A stretch of 64,000 nucleotides of DNA from the NCBI GenBank assembly GCA_027704905.1, contig CM051005.1:25119472-25183471 (forward strand), written 5' to 3'. The notes below the pieces were generated by a model. That model did not search any database. It was not told the DNA's origin and saw only the letters and a program-made list of their open reading frames with translations. Both the position numbers and the translations under genes were made by a program. Of the stretch, positions 21,654 to 31,563 are shown piece after piece. How positions within the stretch are numbered: position 1 is the stretch's first letter; every line of letters begins with the position of its first letter. This stretch comes from Muraenolepis orangiensis. Its lineage: Eukaryota > Chordata > Actinopteri > Gadiformes > Muraenolepididae.

Positions 21654-21824
21654 TAAGTCACCTTATAATAATAGCATACTGAACATTTCATAAATTCGGG
21701 ATGTATAGATGTTGTTTTCTACATTGAAAGTGAGTTTTTGTAATGATGGGACAAATCGCTGTCCAAATGATTGGACTTGGGTGAATTCAATTCTTGGATA
21801 ATCAATGATAGGTCTAACATAGTT

Positions 21825-21896
21825 GCATTGGTGGTATAGTGGTAAGCATAGCTGCTTCCCAAGCACTTGACCCGGGTTTGATTCCCGGCCAATGCA
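21825..21896 (+). tRNA. tRNA-Gly-CCC: tRNA-Gly(CCC), variant
   Basis: Anticodon 3' stem GCACT, B box GGTTTGATTCC. Confidence 0.75.
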
Positions 21897-22067
21897 TTAA
21901 TCACCTTATAATAATAGTATACTGAACATTTCATAAATTGGGGATGTATAGATGTGGTTTTCTACATTGAAAGTGACTTTTTGTAATGATGGGACAAATC
22001 ATTGTCCAAATGATTGGACTTGGGTGAATTCAAGCCTTGGATAATCAATGATAAAACTAAGCAATTT

Positions 22068-22139
22068 GCATTGGTAGTATAGTTGTTAGCATAGCTGCTT
22101 CCCAAGCAGTTGACCCGGGTTAAATTCCCGGCCAATGCA
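22068..22139 (+). tRNA. tRNA-Gly-CCC: tRNA-Gly(CCC), variant
   Basis: T-loop reads TTAAATT, losing the conserved C56 of the B box. D-loop GTTG. Confidence 0.62.
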
Positions 22140-22310
22140 TAAATCGCCCTATAATAATAGCATACTGAACATTTCATAAACATGGGATGTATAGATGTGG
22201 TTTTCTACATTGAAAGTGAGTTTTTGTAATGATGGGACAAATCATTGTCCAAATGATTGGACTTGGGTGAATTCAAGCCTTGGATAATCAATGATAAGAA
22301 AAATGAATTG

Positions 22311-22382
22311 GCATTGGTGGTATAGTGCTTGGCATAGCTGCTTCCCAAGCAATTGACCCGGGTTCAATTCCCGGCCAATGCA
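22311..22382 (+). tRNA. tRNA-Gly-CCC: tRNA-Gly(CCC), variant
   Basis: D-loop GTGCTTGGC. Anticodon 3' stem GCAAT. T-arm paired. Confidence 0.72.
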
Positions 22383-22553
22383 TAAGTCACCCTATAATAA
22401 TATCATACTGAACATTTCATAAATATGGGATGTATAGATGTGGTTTTCTACATTGAAAGTGAGTTTTTGTAATGATGGGACAAATCATTGTCCAAATGAT
22501 TGGACTTGGGTGAATTCAAGCCTTGGATAATCAATGACAAGACAAAGGGATTG

Positions 22554-22625
22554 GCATTGGTGGTATAGTGGTTAGCATAGCTGCTTCCCAAGCAGTTGAC
22601 CCGGGCTTGATTCCCGGCCAATGCA
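22554..22625 (+). tRNA. tRNA-Gly-CCC: tRNA-Gly(CCC), variant
   Basis: T-loop CTTGATT (T54 changed to C). Other arms are consensus. Confidence 0.75.
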
Positions 22626-22796
22626 TAAGTCACCTTATAATAATAGCATACTGAACATTTCATTAATAGTGAATGTGTACATTTTGTTTTCTACATTGAA
22701 AGTGAGTTTTTGTAATGATGGGACAAATCACTGTCCAAATGATTGGACTTGGGTGAATTCAAGCCTTGGATAATCAATGATAAGACAAAGGAATTG

Positions 22797-22868
22797 GCAT
22801 TGGTGGTATAGTGGTTAGCATAGCTGCTTCCCAAGCACTTGACCCGGGTTCGATTCCCGGCCAATGCA
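22797..22868 (+). tRNA. tRNA-Gly-CCC: tRNA-Gly(CCC), variant
   Basis: Consensus except anticodon 3' stem GCACT, shared with 21582 and 21825. Confidence 0.8.
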
Positions 22869-23039
22869 TAAGTCACCTTATAATAATAGCATACTGAACA
22901 TTTCATAAATTGGGGATGTATAGATGTTGTTTTCTACATTGAAAGTGAGTTTTTGTAATGATGGGACAAATCATTGTCCAAATGATTGGACTTGGGTGAA
23001 TTCAATTCTTGGATAATCAATGATAGGTCTAACATAGTT

Positions 23040-23098
23040 GCATTGGTGGTATAGTGGTAAGCATAGCTGCTTCCCGGGTTCCATTCCCGGCCAATGCA
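23040..23098 (+). pseudogene. tRNA-Gly with 13-nt deletion
   Basis: The 3' anticodon stem and variable region are lost by a deletion between two CCC triplets (TTCCC joined to GGGTT). This is the last monomer before LINE-A copy 3. Confidence 0.88.
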
Positions 23099-23163
23099 TT
23101 AAACACCTTATAATAATAGCGTACCGAACATTTCATAAATCGGGGATGTATAGATGTGGTTTT

Positions 23164-26100
23164 CAAGTCAAGTCAAGTCAAGTCAAGTTTATTGTCACTT
23201 CACAGTTTACAGTTTAGTATAAAGCAGTGATGTGAAATTCTTGTGTGCAATACCCGACGACAGACAGCAGTTATAAAATAAGATAAAATAAAAATAGATA
23301 AAAAATAGAATAAAAAATAGAATAAAGAATATAAAATAAAAATAAAAAATGCAATTTATAAAATGCAAAAATCAGCACAGAAAAGAGCAATATATATATA
23401 TAAATCAATGTAATAAAATATACATTGTTATATGTTATACGCCCTTGTTCAGCAGCCTGATGGCCTGACTGTGGAAGCTATCTCTAAGCCTATTTGTACG
23501 ACACTTGATACTGCGGTATCGCCTGCCTGACGGTAATAGTGAGTAAAGTTCGTGGCTGGGGTGGGCAATGTCTTTTATAATTATTTTGGCCTTGGCCACG
23601 CACCGCTGGTTGTAAATGTCCAGGAGGGAGGGGAGCTCACCTCCAACGATATACTGGGCCGTCCGCACCACCCTTTGAAGCGCTCTGCGCTCGAGTGCCG
23701 TGCAGTTCCCGTACCAGGCGGTGATACACCCTGTCAGAACACTCTCGATGGTGCCGTTGTAGAATGTTCTCAGGATGCGGGGGCCCATGCTGAATTTCTT
23801 CAGACGCCTGAGAAAATACAGGCGTTGTTGGGCCCTTTTCACCACGTGTGTGGTGTGCGTGGACCATGTGAGGTCCTCGGAGATGTGCACGCCGAGGAAC
23901 ATGAAGCTGCTGACCCTCTCTACTGCAACGCCGTCGATGGAGATAGGGCTGTGCTCTCCCCTCTGCCTCCTGAAGTCCACGATCAGCTCCTTGGTCTTCT
24001 TGACGTTGAGGGCGAGGCTGTTCTCCTGGCACCACTGCTCCAGCGATCCGACCTCCTCCCTGTAGGCTGTCTCGTCGTCGCCGGCGATCAGGCCCATCAC
24101 TGTCGTGTCGTCAGCAAACTTGACGATGACGTTGGAGCTGTGCATAGCCATGCAGTCGTGGGTGTAGAGGGAGTAGAGGAGAGGGCTCAGCACGCATCCC
24201 TGGGGGGCTCCCGTGTTGAGGGTCAGTGGCTCTGATGTGGTGCTGCCCATCCTCACCACCTGGCGGCGGTCCGACAGGAGGTTCAGTATCCAGCTGCACA
24301 TGGATGGGGGTACGCCTAGACCTCTCAGCTTGGTGTCGAGCTTGGCAGGAACTATTGTGTTGAATGCTGAGCTGTAGTCCACAAACAGCATTCGCACATA
24401 ACAGTTCTTCCCCTCCAGGTGGGAAAGGGCAGTGTGGAGGGCCATGGCAATTGCGTCGTCCGTGGATCTATTTTGACGATATGCAAATTGCCATGGGTCC
24501 AGCGTGGTAGGTAACACGGAGCAAATAAAGTCCTTGACCAACCTCTCGAAGCATTTGCTAACGATCGAGGTGAGGGCCACAGGTCTGTAGTCATTCAGGC
24601 ATGTTACCTTGGTTTGTTTAGGGACAGGCACGATGGTGGATATCTTGAAGACCGCGGGGACAACAGCCTGGGACAGGGAGAGGTTGAAGATGTCTGCAAA
24701 GACTCCTGCCAACTGGTCTGCGCATGCTCTGAGGACGCGGCCCGGGATGTCGTCGGGGCCTGCCGCCTTACGGATGTTCAGCCGCTTAAAGGTGCGGCGC
24801 ACATCCGCCTCCGAGATGCGCAGCTGGCTGGTCTCCCCAGTCGGTGCTGGCTTCGGCGGGCTGCCGTTTACGTCGAACCGAGCAAAAAATGTATTTAGCT
24901 CTCCTGGGAGGGAGGTAGAGGAGTTCTCTACACAACTGGTTCTCCCTCTGAAGTTCGTTATCTTCTGCAGCCCCTGCCACATACCCCTCGCATCGTGTTT
25001 CTTGAATTTATCTTCCACTCTGTCCTTATACTCCCGCTTGGCAGTGACGATGGTCTTACGGAGGTCGTAACGGGCTCTCGTATATTCCTCCGTATTCCCG
25101 GAACCAAAGGCGGCGTTACGCGCATGTAGGGCAGCGCGAACATCGCCGTTAATCCACGGTTTCTGGTTGGGATATATCCGAACCGACTTGGTCGGAACAA
25201 CGTCATCTATGCACTTCTTGATGAACCCGGTGACCGACGACGCGTACTCGTTGATGTTATTGTCCGAGGCAACGCGGAACATGTGCCAGTCAGCGTGATC
25301 AAAACAATCCTGCAGCGTAGAATCTGATTGGTCCGACCAGCATTGGACCTCCCTCACAGCGATCGGTTGCTGCTTCAGTCTCTGCCTATAGGCGGGGAGT
25401 AGCTGGATAGAGCGGTGATCTGATTTGCCGAACGGTGGGCGGAGGAGGGCCTTGTAGCCATCACGGAAGGGAGTGTAGCAGTGGTCGAGGATCCGCTCGC
25501 CCCGTGTGTTGCTCTTTATGTGTTGGTAGAACTTCGGGAGAACCTTCTTCAGGTTCGCCTTGTTGAAGTCCCCCGCCACGATGAGAGCAGCCTCGGGGTG
25601 GGCCGACTCCTGTTCGCTGATAGCCCCGTACAGTTCCTTCAGCGCTGTGTCCGTGTTGGCTTGTGGGGGAATGTAAACAGCGGTCACGGTTACCGCTGTA
25701 AACTCCCGAGGTAGCCAGTATGGACGGCACATAAGCATCAGGTACTCCAGGTCCGGGGAACAGAAAGACTTGAGGGGATGTACATGGCTTTGGTTGCACC
25801 AAGATCTGTTTATCATGAGACATACCCCCCCTCCGCGATCTTTACCGGAGAGAGCCTTTGTTCTGTCCGCCCGGTGTACGGAAAATCCCGTCGGCTCGAT
25901 AGCTGCGTCGGTAACCCCCTCCGACATCCATGTCTCCGTAAGGCAGATAATACAATTGTCCCTAGTTTCCCGGTGGAATTGAATACGAGCCTGTAGTTCG
26001 CTTAACTTATTGTCCAGAGACTGTACATTAGCCAGTAGAATGGTGGGTAGTGGGGGGCGATCGGATCGACATCTCAGCCTGACTAGCACGCCGGCTCGCT

Positions 26101-26386
26101 TCCCTCGCTTCCTCCGGCGACGCTTGCGCGTAATCGTGCCCAAAATGGACGGAGATAATCCAGCTGTGACTTCGGGCGGGACGTCCGAGCCGAAAGAATG
26201 AAAAAACTCCGGTAGGCGGCGAGCGACTGTCGATCTGATCTCCCAAAGTGTGCAGAAGTTATAAGTGAACTTGCTGCTAACATCCTGAACTAAAATAGTT
26301 GCGATAAAAAGAATAAATAACAAAAAACTGCGTCGTCGTGCGGGAGCTCGCGACACGGCAGCCATCTCGTACGGCGCCATACTCCA
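23164..26386 (-). mobile_element. LINE-A copy 3, full length and intact
   Basis: About 3.2 kb. The 3' end is an AAGTC-repeat tail at 23164 and an A-rich 3' UTR to 23434. The coding frame runs 23435-26380, and the element ends 6 nt upstream of the start codon. It is inserted in the spacer of a tRNA-Gly monomer, at GGTTTT / CTACAT, with a few extra bases (ACCTAT) on the right and no clear target duplication. Just beyond, a short stretch is duplicated (ATGGAAAGTGAGTTT repeated). Confidence 0.94.
23435..26380 (-). CDS. LINE-A endonuclease/reverse transcriptase, 981 aa, intact
   Basis: A single uninterrupted frame for the retrotransposon polyprotein, which nicks the target and copies element RNA in place. 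Residues 16-35 form a hydrophobic segment, and 85-97 are arginine/lysine-rich (RKRRRRKRGKRAG). The apurinic-type endonuclease spans about 113-330, with N118, E149 in TETW, D271/N273 in GDFN and D321/H322 in SDH. The reverse transcriptase spans about 530-800, with motif A D668 in DYSSAFNT, the APQG block at 725-728 and FADD at 755-758. A C-terminal region rich in basic residues follows. No frameshift or stop is present and the visible catalytic residues are all kept, so this copy could be active. No separate gag-like frame is visible, and the 5' leader is only 6 nt. Rex1/Babar or CR1 affiliation is inferred from reverse-transcriptase signatures. Confidence 0.93.
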   Translation of the reverse strand: MAPYEMAAVSRAPARRRSFLLFILFIATILVQDVSSKFTYNFCTLWEIRSTVARRLPEFFHSFGSDVPPEVTAGLSPSILGTITRKRRRRKRGKRAGVLVRLRCRSDRPPLPTILLANVQSLDNKLSELQARIQFHRETRDNCIICLTETWMSEGVTDAAIEPTGFSVHRADRTKALSGKDRGGGVCLMINRSWCNQSHVHPLKSFCSPDLEYLMLMCRPYWLPREFTAVTVTAVYIPPQANTDTALKELYGAISEQESAHPEAALIVAGDFNKANLKKVLPKFYQHIKSNTRGERILDHCYTPFRDGYKALLRPPFGKSDHRSIQLLPAYRQRLKQQPIAVREVQCWSDQSDSTLQDCFDHADWHMFRVASDNNINEYASSVTGFIKKCIDDVVPTKSVRIYPNQKPWINGDVRAALHARNAAFGSGNTEEYTRARYDLRKTIVTAKREYKDRVEDKFKKHDARGMWQGLQKITNFRGRTSCVENSSTSLPGELNTFFARFDVNGSPPKPAPTGETSQLRISEADVRRTFKRLNIRKAAGPDDIPGRVLRACADQLAGVFADIFNLSLSQAVVPAVFKISTIVPVPKQTKVTCLNDYRPVALTSIVSKCFERLVKDFICSVLPTTLDPWQFAYRQNRSTDDAIAMALHTALSHLEGKNCYVRMLFVDYSSAFNTIVPAKLDTKLRGLGVPPSMCSWILNLLSDRRQVVRMGSTTSEPLTLNTGAPQGCVLSPLLYSLYTHDCMAMHSSNVIVKFADDTTVMGLIAGDDETAYREEVGSLEQWCQENSLALNVKKTKELIVDFRRQRGEHSPISIDGVAVERVSSFMFLGVHISEDLTWSTHTTHVVKRAQQRLYFLRRLKKFSMGPRILRTFYNGTIESVLTGCITAWYGNCTALERRALQRVVRTAQYIVGGELPSLLDIYNQRCVAKAKIIIKDIAHPSHELYSLLPSGRRYRSIKCRTNRLRDSFHSQAIRLLNKGV

Positions 26387-26540
26387 ACCTATCTACATGG
26401 AAAGTGAGTTTACATGGAACATGGTACATGGAAAGTGAGTTTTTGTAAAGATGGGACAAATCATTGTCCAAATGATTGGACTTGGTTGAATTCAAGCCTT
26501 GGATAATCAATGATAAATCAATGATAAAGCAATGTAAGCT

Positions 26541-26612
26541 GCATTGCTGGTATAATGGTTAGCATAGCTGCTTCCCAAGCAGTTGACCCGGGTTCAATTC
26601 CCGGCCAATGCA
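26541..26612 (+). tRNA. tRNA-Gly-CCC: tRNA-Gly(CCC), variant
   Basis: Base 8-9 region reads GCTGG and the D-arm TATAATGG. Anticodon and T-arms are consensus. Confidence 0.78.
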
Positions 26613-26783
26613 TAAGTCACCGTATAATAATAGCATACAGAACATTTCATAAATATGGGATGTATAGATGTGGTTTTCTACATTGAAAGTGAGTTTTTGT
26701 AATGATGGGACAAATCATTGTCCAAATGATTGGACTTGGGTGAATTCAATTCTTGGATAATCAATGATAAGTCTAACATAGTT

Positions 26784-26855
26784 GCATTGGTGGTATAGTG
26801 GTAAGCATAGCTGCTTCCCAAGCAGTTGACCCGGGTTCAATTCCCGGCCAATGCA
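26784..26855 (+). tRNA. tRNA-Gly-CCC: tRNA-Gly(CCC), consensus
   Basis: All stems pair. T-loop TTCAATT. Confidence 0.92.
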
Positions 26856-27025
26856 TAATCACCCTATAATAATAGCATACTGAACATTTCATAAATATGG
26901 GATGTATAGATGTGGTTTTCTACATTGAAAGTGAGTTTTTGTAATGATGGGACAAATCACTGTCCAAATGATTGGACTTGGGTGAATTCAAGCCTTGGAT
27001 AATCAATGATAAGACAAAGGAATTG

Positions 27026-27097
27026 GCATTGGTGGTATAGTGGTTAGCATAGCTGCTTCCCAAGCAGTTGACCCGGGTTCAATTCCCGGCCAATGCA
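27026..27097 (+). tRNA. tRNA-Gly-CCC: tRNA-Gly(CCC), consensus
   Basis: D-loop GTGGTTAGC, T-loop TTCAATT; all stems pair. Confidence 0.92.
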
Positions 27098-27268
27098 TAA
27101 ATCGCCCTATAATAATAGCATACTGAACATTTCATAAATATGGGATGTATAGATGTGGTTTTCTACATTGAAAGTGAGTTTTTGTAATGATGGGACAAAT
27201 CATTGTCCAAATGATTGGACTTGGGTGAATTCAATTCTTGGATAATCAATGATAGGTCTAACATAGTT

Positions 27269-27340
27269 GCATTGGTGGTATAGTGGTAAGCATAGCTGCT
27301 TCCCAAGCAGTTGACCCGGGTTCGATTCCCGGCCAATGCA
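27269..27340 (+). tRNA. tRNA-Gly-CCC: tRNA-Gly(CCC), consensus
   Basis: Identical to 665-736. Confidence 0.93.
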
Positions 27341-27511
27341 TTAAGTCACCTTATAATAATAGCATACTGAACATTTCATAAATAGGGATGTATAGATGTT
27401 GTTTTCTACATTGAAAGTGAGTTTTTGTAATGATGGGACAAATCACTGTCCAAATGATTGGACTTGGGTGAATTCAAGCCTTGGATAATCAATGATAAAG
27501 CAAAGCAATTT

Positions 27512-27583
27512 GCATTGGTAGTATAGTTGTTAGCATAGCTGCTTCCCAAGCAGTTGACCCGGGTTCAATTCCCGGCCAATGCA
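27512..27583 (+). tRNA. tRNA-Gly-CCC: tRNA-Gly(CCC)
   Basis: D-loop GTTG variant; other arms consensus. Confidence 0.8.
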
Positions 27584-27753
27584 TAAATCGCCCTATAATA
27601 ATAGCATACTGAACATTTCATAAATATGGGATGTATAGATGTGGTTTTCTACATTGAAAGTGAGTTTTTGTAATGATGGGACAAATCATTGTCCAAATGA
27701 TTGGACTTGGGTGAATTCAAGCCTTGGATAATCAATGATAAGAAAAGGAATTG

Positions 27754-27825
27754 GCATTGGTGGTATAGTGGTTGGCATAGCTGCTTCCCAAGCAGTTGAC
27801 CCGGGTTCAATTCCTGGCCAATGCA
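27754..27825 (+). tRNA. tRNA-Gly-CCC: tRNA-Gly(CCC)
   Basis: D-loop GTGGTTGGC. T-stem CCTGG forms a wobble. Confidence 0.82.
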
Positions 27826-27996
27826 TAAGTCACCCTATAATAATAGCATACTGAACATTTCATAAATATGGGATGTATAGATGTGGTTTTCTACATTGAA
27901 AGTGAGTTTTTGTAATGATGGGACAAATCATTGTCCAAATGATTGGACTTGGGTGAATTCAATTCTTGGATAATCAATGATAGGTCTAACATAGTT

Positions 27997-28068
27997 GCAT
28001 TGGTGGTATAGTGGTAAGCATAGCTGCTTCCCAAGCAGTTGACCCGGGTTCGATTCCCGGCCAATGCA
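27997..28068 (+). tRNA. tRNA-Gly-CCC: tRNA-Gly(CCC), consensus
   Basis: Identical to 665-736. Confidence 0.93.
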
Positions 28069-28239
28069 TTAAACACCTTATAATAATAGCGTACCGAACA
28101 TTTCATAAATCGGGGATGTATAGATGTGGTTTTCTACATTGAAAGTGAGTTTTTGTAAAGATGGGACAAATCATTGTCCAAATGATTGGACTTGGTTGAA
28201 TTCAAGCCTTGGATAATCAATGATAAGACAAAGGAATTG

Positions 28240-28311
28240 GCATTGGTGGTATAGTGGTTAGCATAGCTGCTTCCCAAGCAGTTGACCCGGGTTCAATTCC
28301 CGGCCAATGCA
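28240..28311 (+). tRNA. tRNA-Gly-CCC: tRNA-Gly(CCC), consensus
   Basis: D-loop GTGGTTAGC, T-loop TTCAATT. Confidence 0.92.
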
Positions 28312-28482
28312 TAAGTCACCCTATAATAATAGCATACTGAACATTTCATAAATATGGGATGTATAGATGTGGTTTTCTACATTGAAAGTGAGTTTTTGTA
28401 ATGATGGGACAAATCATTGTCCAAATGATTGGACTTGGGTGAATTCAATTCTTGGATAATCAATGATAGGTCTAACATAGTT

Positions 28483-28554
28483 GCATTGGTGGTATAGTGG
28501 TAAGCATAGCTGCTTCCCAAGCAGTTGACCCGGGTTCGATTCCCGGCCAATGCA
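28483..28554 (+). tRNA. tRNA-Gly-CCC: tRNA-Gly(CCC), consensus
   Basis: D-loop GTGGTAAGC, B box GGTTCGATTCC. Confidence 0.93.
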
Positions 28555-28724
28555 TAATCACCTTATAATAATAGCATACTGAACATTTCATAAATATGGG
28601 ATGTATAGATGTGGTTTTCTACATTGAAAGTGAGTTTTTGTAATGATGGGACAAATCACTGTCCAAATGATTGGACTTGGGTGAATTCAAGCCTTGGATA
28701 ATCAATGATAAAGCAAAGCAATTT

Positions 28725-28796
28725 GCATTGGTAGTATAGTTGTTAGCATAGCTGCTTCCCAAGCAGTTGACCCGGGTTCAATTCCCGGCCAATGCA
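28725..28796 (+). tRNA. tRNA-Gly-CCC: tRNA-Gly(CCC)
   Basis: D-loop GTTG variant; identical to 27512. Confidence 0.8.
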
Positions 28797-28967
28797 TAAA
28801 TCGCCCTATAATAATAGCATACTGAACATTTCATAAATATGGGATGTATAGATGTGGTTTTCTACATTGAAAGTGAGTTTTTGTAATGATGGGACAAATC
28901 ATTGTCCAAATGATTGGACTTGGGTGAATTCAAGCCTTGGATAATCAATGATAAGACAAAGGAATTG

Positions 28968-29039
28968 GCATTGGTGGTATAGTGGTTGGCATAGCTGCTT
29001 CCCAAGCAGTTGACCCGGGTTCAATTCCCGGCCAATGCA
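28968..29039 (+). tRNA. tRNA-Gly-CCC: tRNA-Gly(CCC)
   Basis: D-loop GTGGTTGGC; T-arm consensus. Confidence 0.88.
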
Positions 29040-29210
29040 TAAGTCACCCTATAATAATAGCATACTGAACATTTCATAAATATGGGATGTATAGATGTGG
29101 TTTTCTACATTGAAAGTGAGTTTTTGTAATGATGGGACAAATCATTGTCCAAATGATTGGACTTGGGTGAATTCAATTCTTGGATAATCAATGATAGGTC
29201 TAACATAGTT

Positions 29211-29281
29211 GCATTGGTGGTATAGTGGTAAGCATAGCTGCTTCCCAAGCAGTTGACCCGGGTTCATTCCCGGCCAATGCA
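29211..29281 (+). tRNA. tRNA-Gly(CCC), 1-nt T-loop deletion
   Basis: B box reads GGTTCATTCC, one base short. Loss of the T-loop base probably impairs promoter and fold. Confidence 0.6.
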
Positions 29282-29452
29282 TTAAACACCTTATAATAAT
29301 AGCATACCGAACATTTCATAAATCGGGGATGTATAGATGTGGTTTTCTACATTGAAAGTGAGTTTTTGTAATGATGGGACAAATCATTGTCCAAATGATT
29401 GGACTTGGGTGAATTCAAGCCTTGGATAATCAATGATAAGAGCAAAGAATTG

Positions 29453-29524
29453 GCATTGGTGGTATAGTGGTTAGCATAGCTGCTTCCCAAGCAGTTGACC
29501 CGGGTTCAATTCCCGGCCAATGCA
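29453..29524 (+). tRNA. tRNA-Gly-CCC: tRNA-Gly(CCC), consensus
   Basis: D-loop GTGGTTAGC, T-loop TTCAATT. Confidence 0.92.
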
Positions 29525-29695
29525 TAAGTCACCCTATAATAATAGCATACTGAACATTTCATAAATATGGGATGTATAGATGTGGTTTTCTACATTGAAA
29601 GTGAGTTTTTGTAATGATGGGACAAATCATTGTCCAAATGATTGGACTTGGGTGAATTCAATTCTTGGATAATCAATGATAAGTCTAACATAGTT

Positions 29696-29767
29696 GCATT
29701 GGTGGTATAGTGGTAAGCATAGCTGCTTCCCAAGCAGTTGACCCGGGTTCAATTCCCGGCCAATGCA
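29696..29767 (+). tRNA. tRNA-Gly-CCC: tRNA-Gly(CCC), consensus
   Basis: D-loop GTGGTAAGC, T-loop TTCAATT. Confidence 0.92.
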
Positions 29768-29938
29768 TAAATCACCCTATAATAATAGCATACTGAACAT
29801 TTCATAAATATGGGATGTATAGATGTGGTTTTCTACATTGAAAGTGAGTTTTTGTAATGATGGGACAAATCACTGTCCAAATGATTGGACTTGGGTGAAT
29901 TCAAGCCTTGGATAATCAATGATAAGACAAAGGAATTG

Positions 29939-30010
29939 GCATTGGTGGTATAGTGGTTAGCATAGCTGCTTCCCAAGCAGTTGACCCGGGTTCAATTCCC
30001 GGCCAATGCA
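29939..30010 (+). tRNA. tRNA-Gly-CCC: tRNA-Gly(CCC), consensus
   Basis: D-loop GTGGTTAGC, T-loop TTCAATT. Confidence 0.92.
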
Positions 30011-30181
30011 TAAGTCACCCTATAATAATAGCATACTGAACATTTCATAAATATGGGATGTATAGATGTGGTTTTCTACATTGAAAGTGAGTTTTTGTAA
30101 TGATGGGACAAATCATTGTCCAAATGATTGGACTTGGGTGAATTCAATTCTTGGATAATCAATGATAGGTCTAACATAGTT

Positions 30182-30253
30182 GCATTGGTGGTATAGTGGT
30201 AAGCATAGCTGCTTCCCAAGCAGTTGACCCGGGTTCGATTCCCGGCCAATGCA
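30182..30253 (+). tRNA. tRNA-Gly-CCC: tRNA-Gly(CCC), consensus
   Basis: Identical to 665-736. Confidence 0.93.
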
Positions 30254-30423
30254 TAAGTCACCTATAATAATAGCATACTGAACATTTCATAAATATGGGA
30301 TGTATAGATGTTGTTTTCTACATTGAAAGTGAGTTTTTGTAATGATGGGACAAATCACTGTCCAAATGATTGGACTTGGGTGAATTCAAGCCTTGGATAA
30401 TCAATGATAAAGCAAAGCAATTT

Positions 30424-30495
30424 GCATTGGTGGTATAGTGGTTAGCATAGCTGCTTCCCAAGCAGTTGACCCGGGTTCAATTCCCGGCCAATGCA
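30424..30495 (+). tRNA. tRNA-Gly-CCC: tRNA-Gly(CCC), consensus
   Basis: Consensus gene downstream of a GCAATTT-type spacer that elsewhere precedes GTTG copies. Confidence 0.92.
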
Positions 30496-30666
30496 TAAGT
30501 CACCCTATAATAATAGCATACTGAACATTTCATAAATATGGGATGTATAGATGTGGTTTTCTACATTGAAAGTGAGTTTTTGTAATGATGGGACAAATCA
30601 TTGTCCAAATGATTGGACTTGGGTGAATTCAAGCCTTGGATAATCAATGATAAGACAAAGGAATTG

Positions 30667-30738
30667 GCATTGGTGGTATAGTGGTTAGCATAGCTGCTTC
30701 CCAAGCAGTTGACCCGGGTTCAATTCCCGGCCAATGCA
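30667..30738 (+). tRNA. tRNA-Gly-CCC: tRNA-Gly(CCC), consensus
   Basis: D-loop GTGGTTAGC, T-loop TTCAATT. Confidence 0.92.
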
Positions 30739-30908
30739 TAAGTCACCCTATAATAATAGCATACTGAACATTTCATAAATATGGGATGTATAGATGTGGT
30801 TTTCTACATTGAAAGTGAGTTTTTGTAATGATGGGACAAATCATTGTCCAAATGATTGGACTTGGGTGAATTCAATCTTGGATAATCAATGATAGGTCTA
30901 ACATAGTT

Positions 30909-30980
30909 GCATTGGTGGTATAGTGGTAAGCATAGCTGCTTCCCAAGCAGTTGACCCGGGTTCGATTCCCGGCCAATGCA
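30909..30980 (+). tRNA. tRNA-Gly-CCC: tRNA-Gly(CCC), consensus
   Basis: Identical to 665-736. Confidence 0.93.
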
Positions 30981-31150
30981 TAAGTCACCTTATAATAATA
31001 GCATACTGAACATTTCATAAATCGGGGATGTATAGATGTGGTTTTCTACATTGAAAGTGAGTTTTTGTAATGATGGGACAAATCATTGTCCAAATGATTG
31101 GACTTGGGTGAATTCAAGTCTTGGATAATCAATGATAGGACAAGCAAGTT

Positions 31151-31222
31151 GCATTGGTGGTATAGTGGTAAGCATAGCTGCTTCCCAAGCAGTTGACCCG
31201 GGTTCAATTCCCTGCCAATGCA
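31151..31222 (+). tRNA. tRNA-Gly-CCC: tRNA-Gly(CCC), variant
   Basis: Consensus except for one T-stem mismatch (CCCTG). Confidence 0.8.
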
Positions 31223-31392
31223 TAAGTCACCCTATAATAATAGCATACTGAACATTTCATAAATATGGGATGTATAGATGTTGTTTTCTACATTGAAAGT
31301 GAGTTTTTGTAATGATGGGACAAATCACTGTCCAAATGATTGGACTTGGGTGAATTCAAGCCTTGGATAATCAATGATAAGACAAAGAAGTT

Positions 31393-31457
31393 GCATTGGT
31401 GGTATAGTGGTTAGCATAGCTGCTTCCCAAGCAGTTTACCAGAGTTTGATTCCGGCC
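31393..31457 (+). pseudogene. tRNA-Gly(CCC), 3' end lost at cassette A
   Basis: D and anticodon arms are normal, but the T-stem region is altered (TTTACCAGAG). The gene then runs into cassette A before the 3' acceptor strand. Confidence 0.85.
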
Positions 31458-31531
31458 GGAGATGGGGCAAAAGGGACTGCTACGGTGGGGGAAGAAGAGA
31501 GGAGAGGGAAGAGAGGGGGGAAAGAGAGGGA

Positions 31532-31563
<32 letters not shown>

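Larger units (their letters stand above)
13303..23163 (+). repeat. tRNA-Gly(CCC)/tRNA-Gln(TTG) tandem array, segment II
   Basis: The array resumes after LINE-B. Intact Gln genes sit at 14521, 17703 and 20643 (minus), each paired with a decayed Gln copy. Their spacing is 3182 and 2940 bp, which differs by one monomer, so whole monomers are gained or lost within a higher-order repeat. The order inside the repeat is constant: weakened Gly, pseudo-Gly, pseudo-Gln, Gln, Gly with GCATTTG acceptor, then ordinary Gly genes. LINE-A copy 3 interrupts the last monomer at 23164. Confidence 0.95.
26387..31457 (+). repeat. tRNA-Gly(CCC) tandem array, segment III
   Basis: 21 further monomers of about 243 bp without Gln genes. 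Copies here are mostly consensus, unlike segments I and II. The last gene (31393) is cut off by cassette A. Confidence 0.95.

Noticed and set aside
179..31457. CRISPR array, suggested by regular repeats with spacers
   Set aside because: The repeated unit is a whole tRNA gene, spacers are as conserved as the genes, and the genome is eukaryotic.
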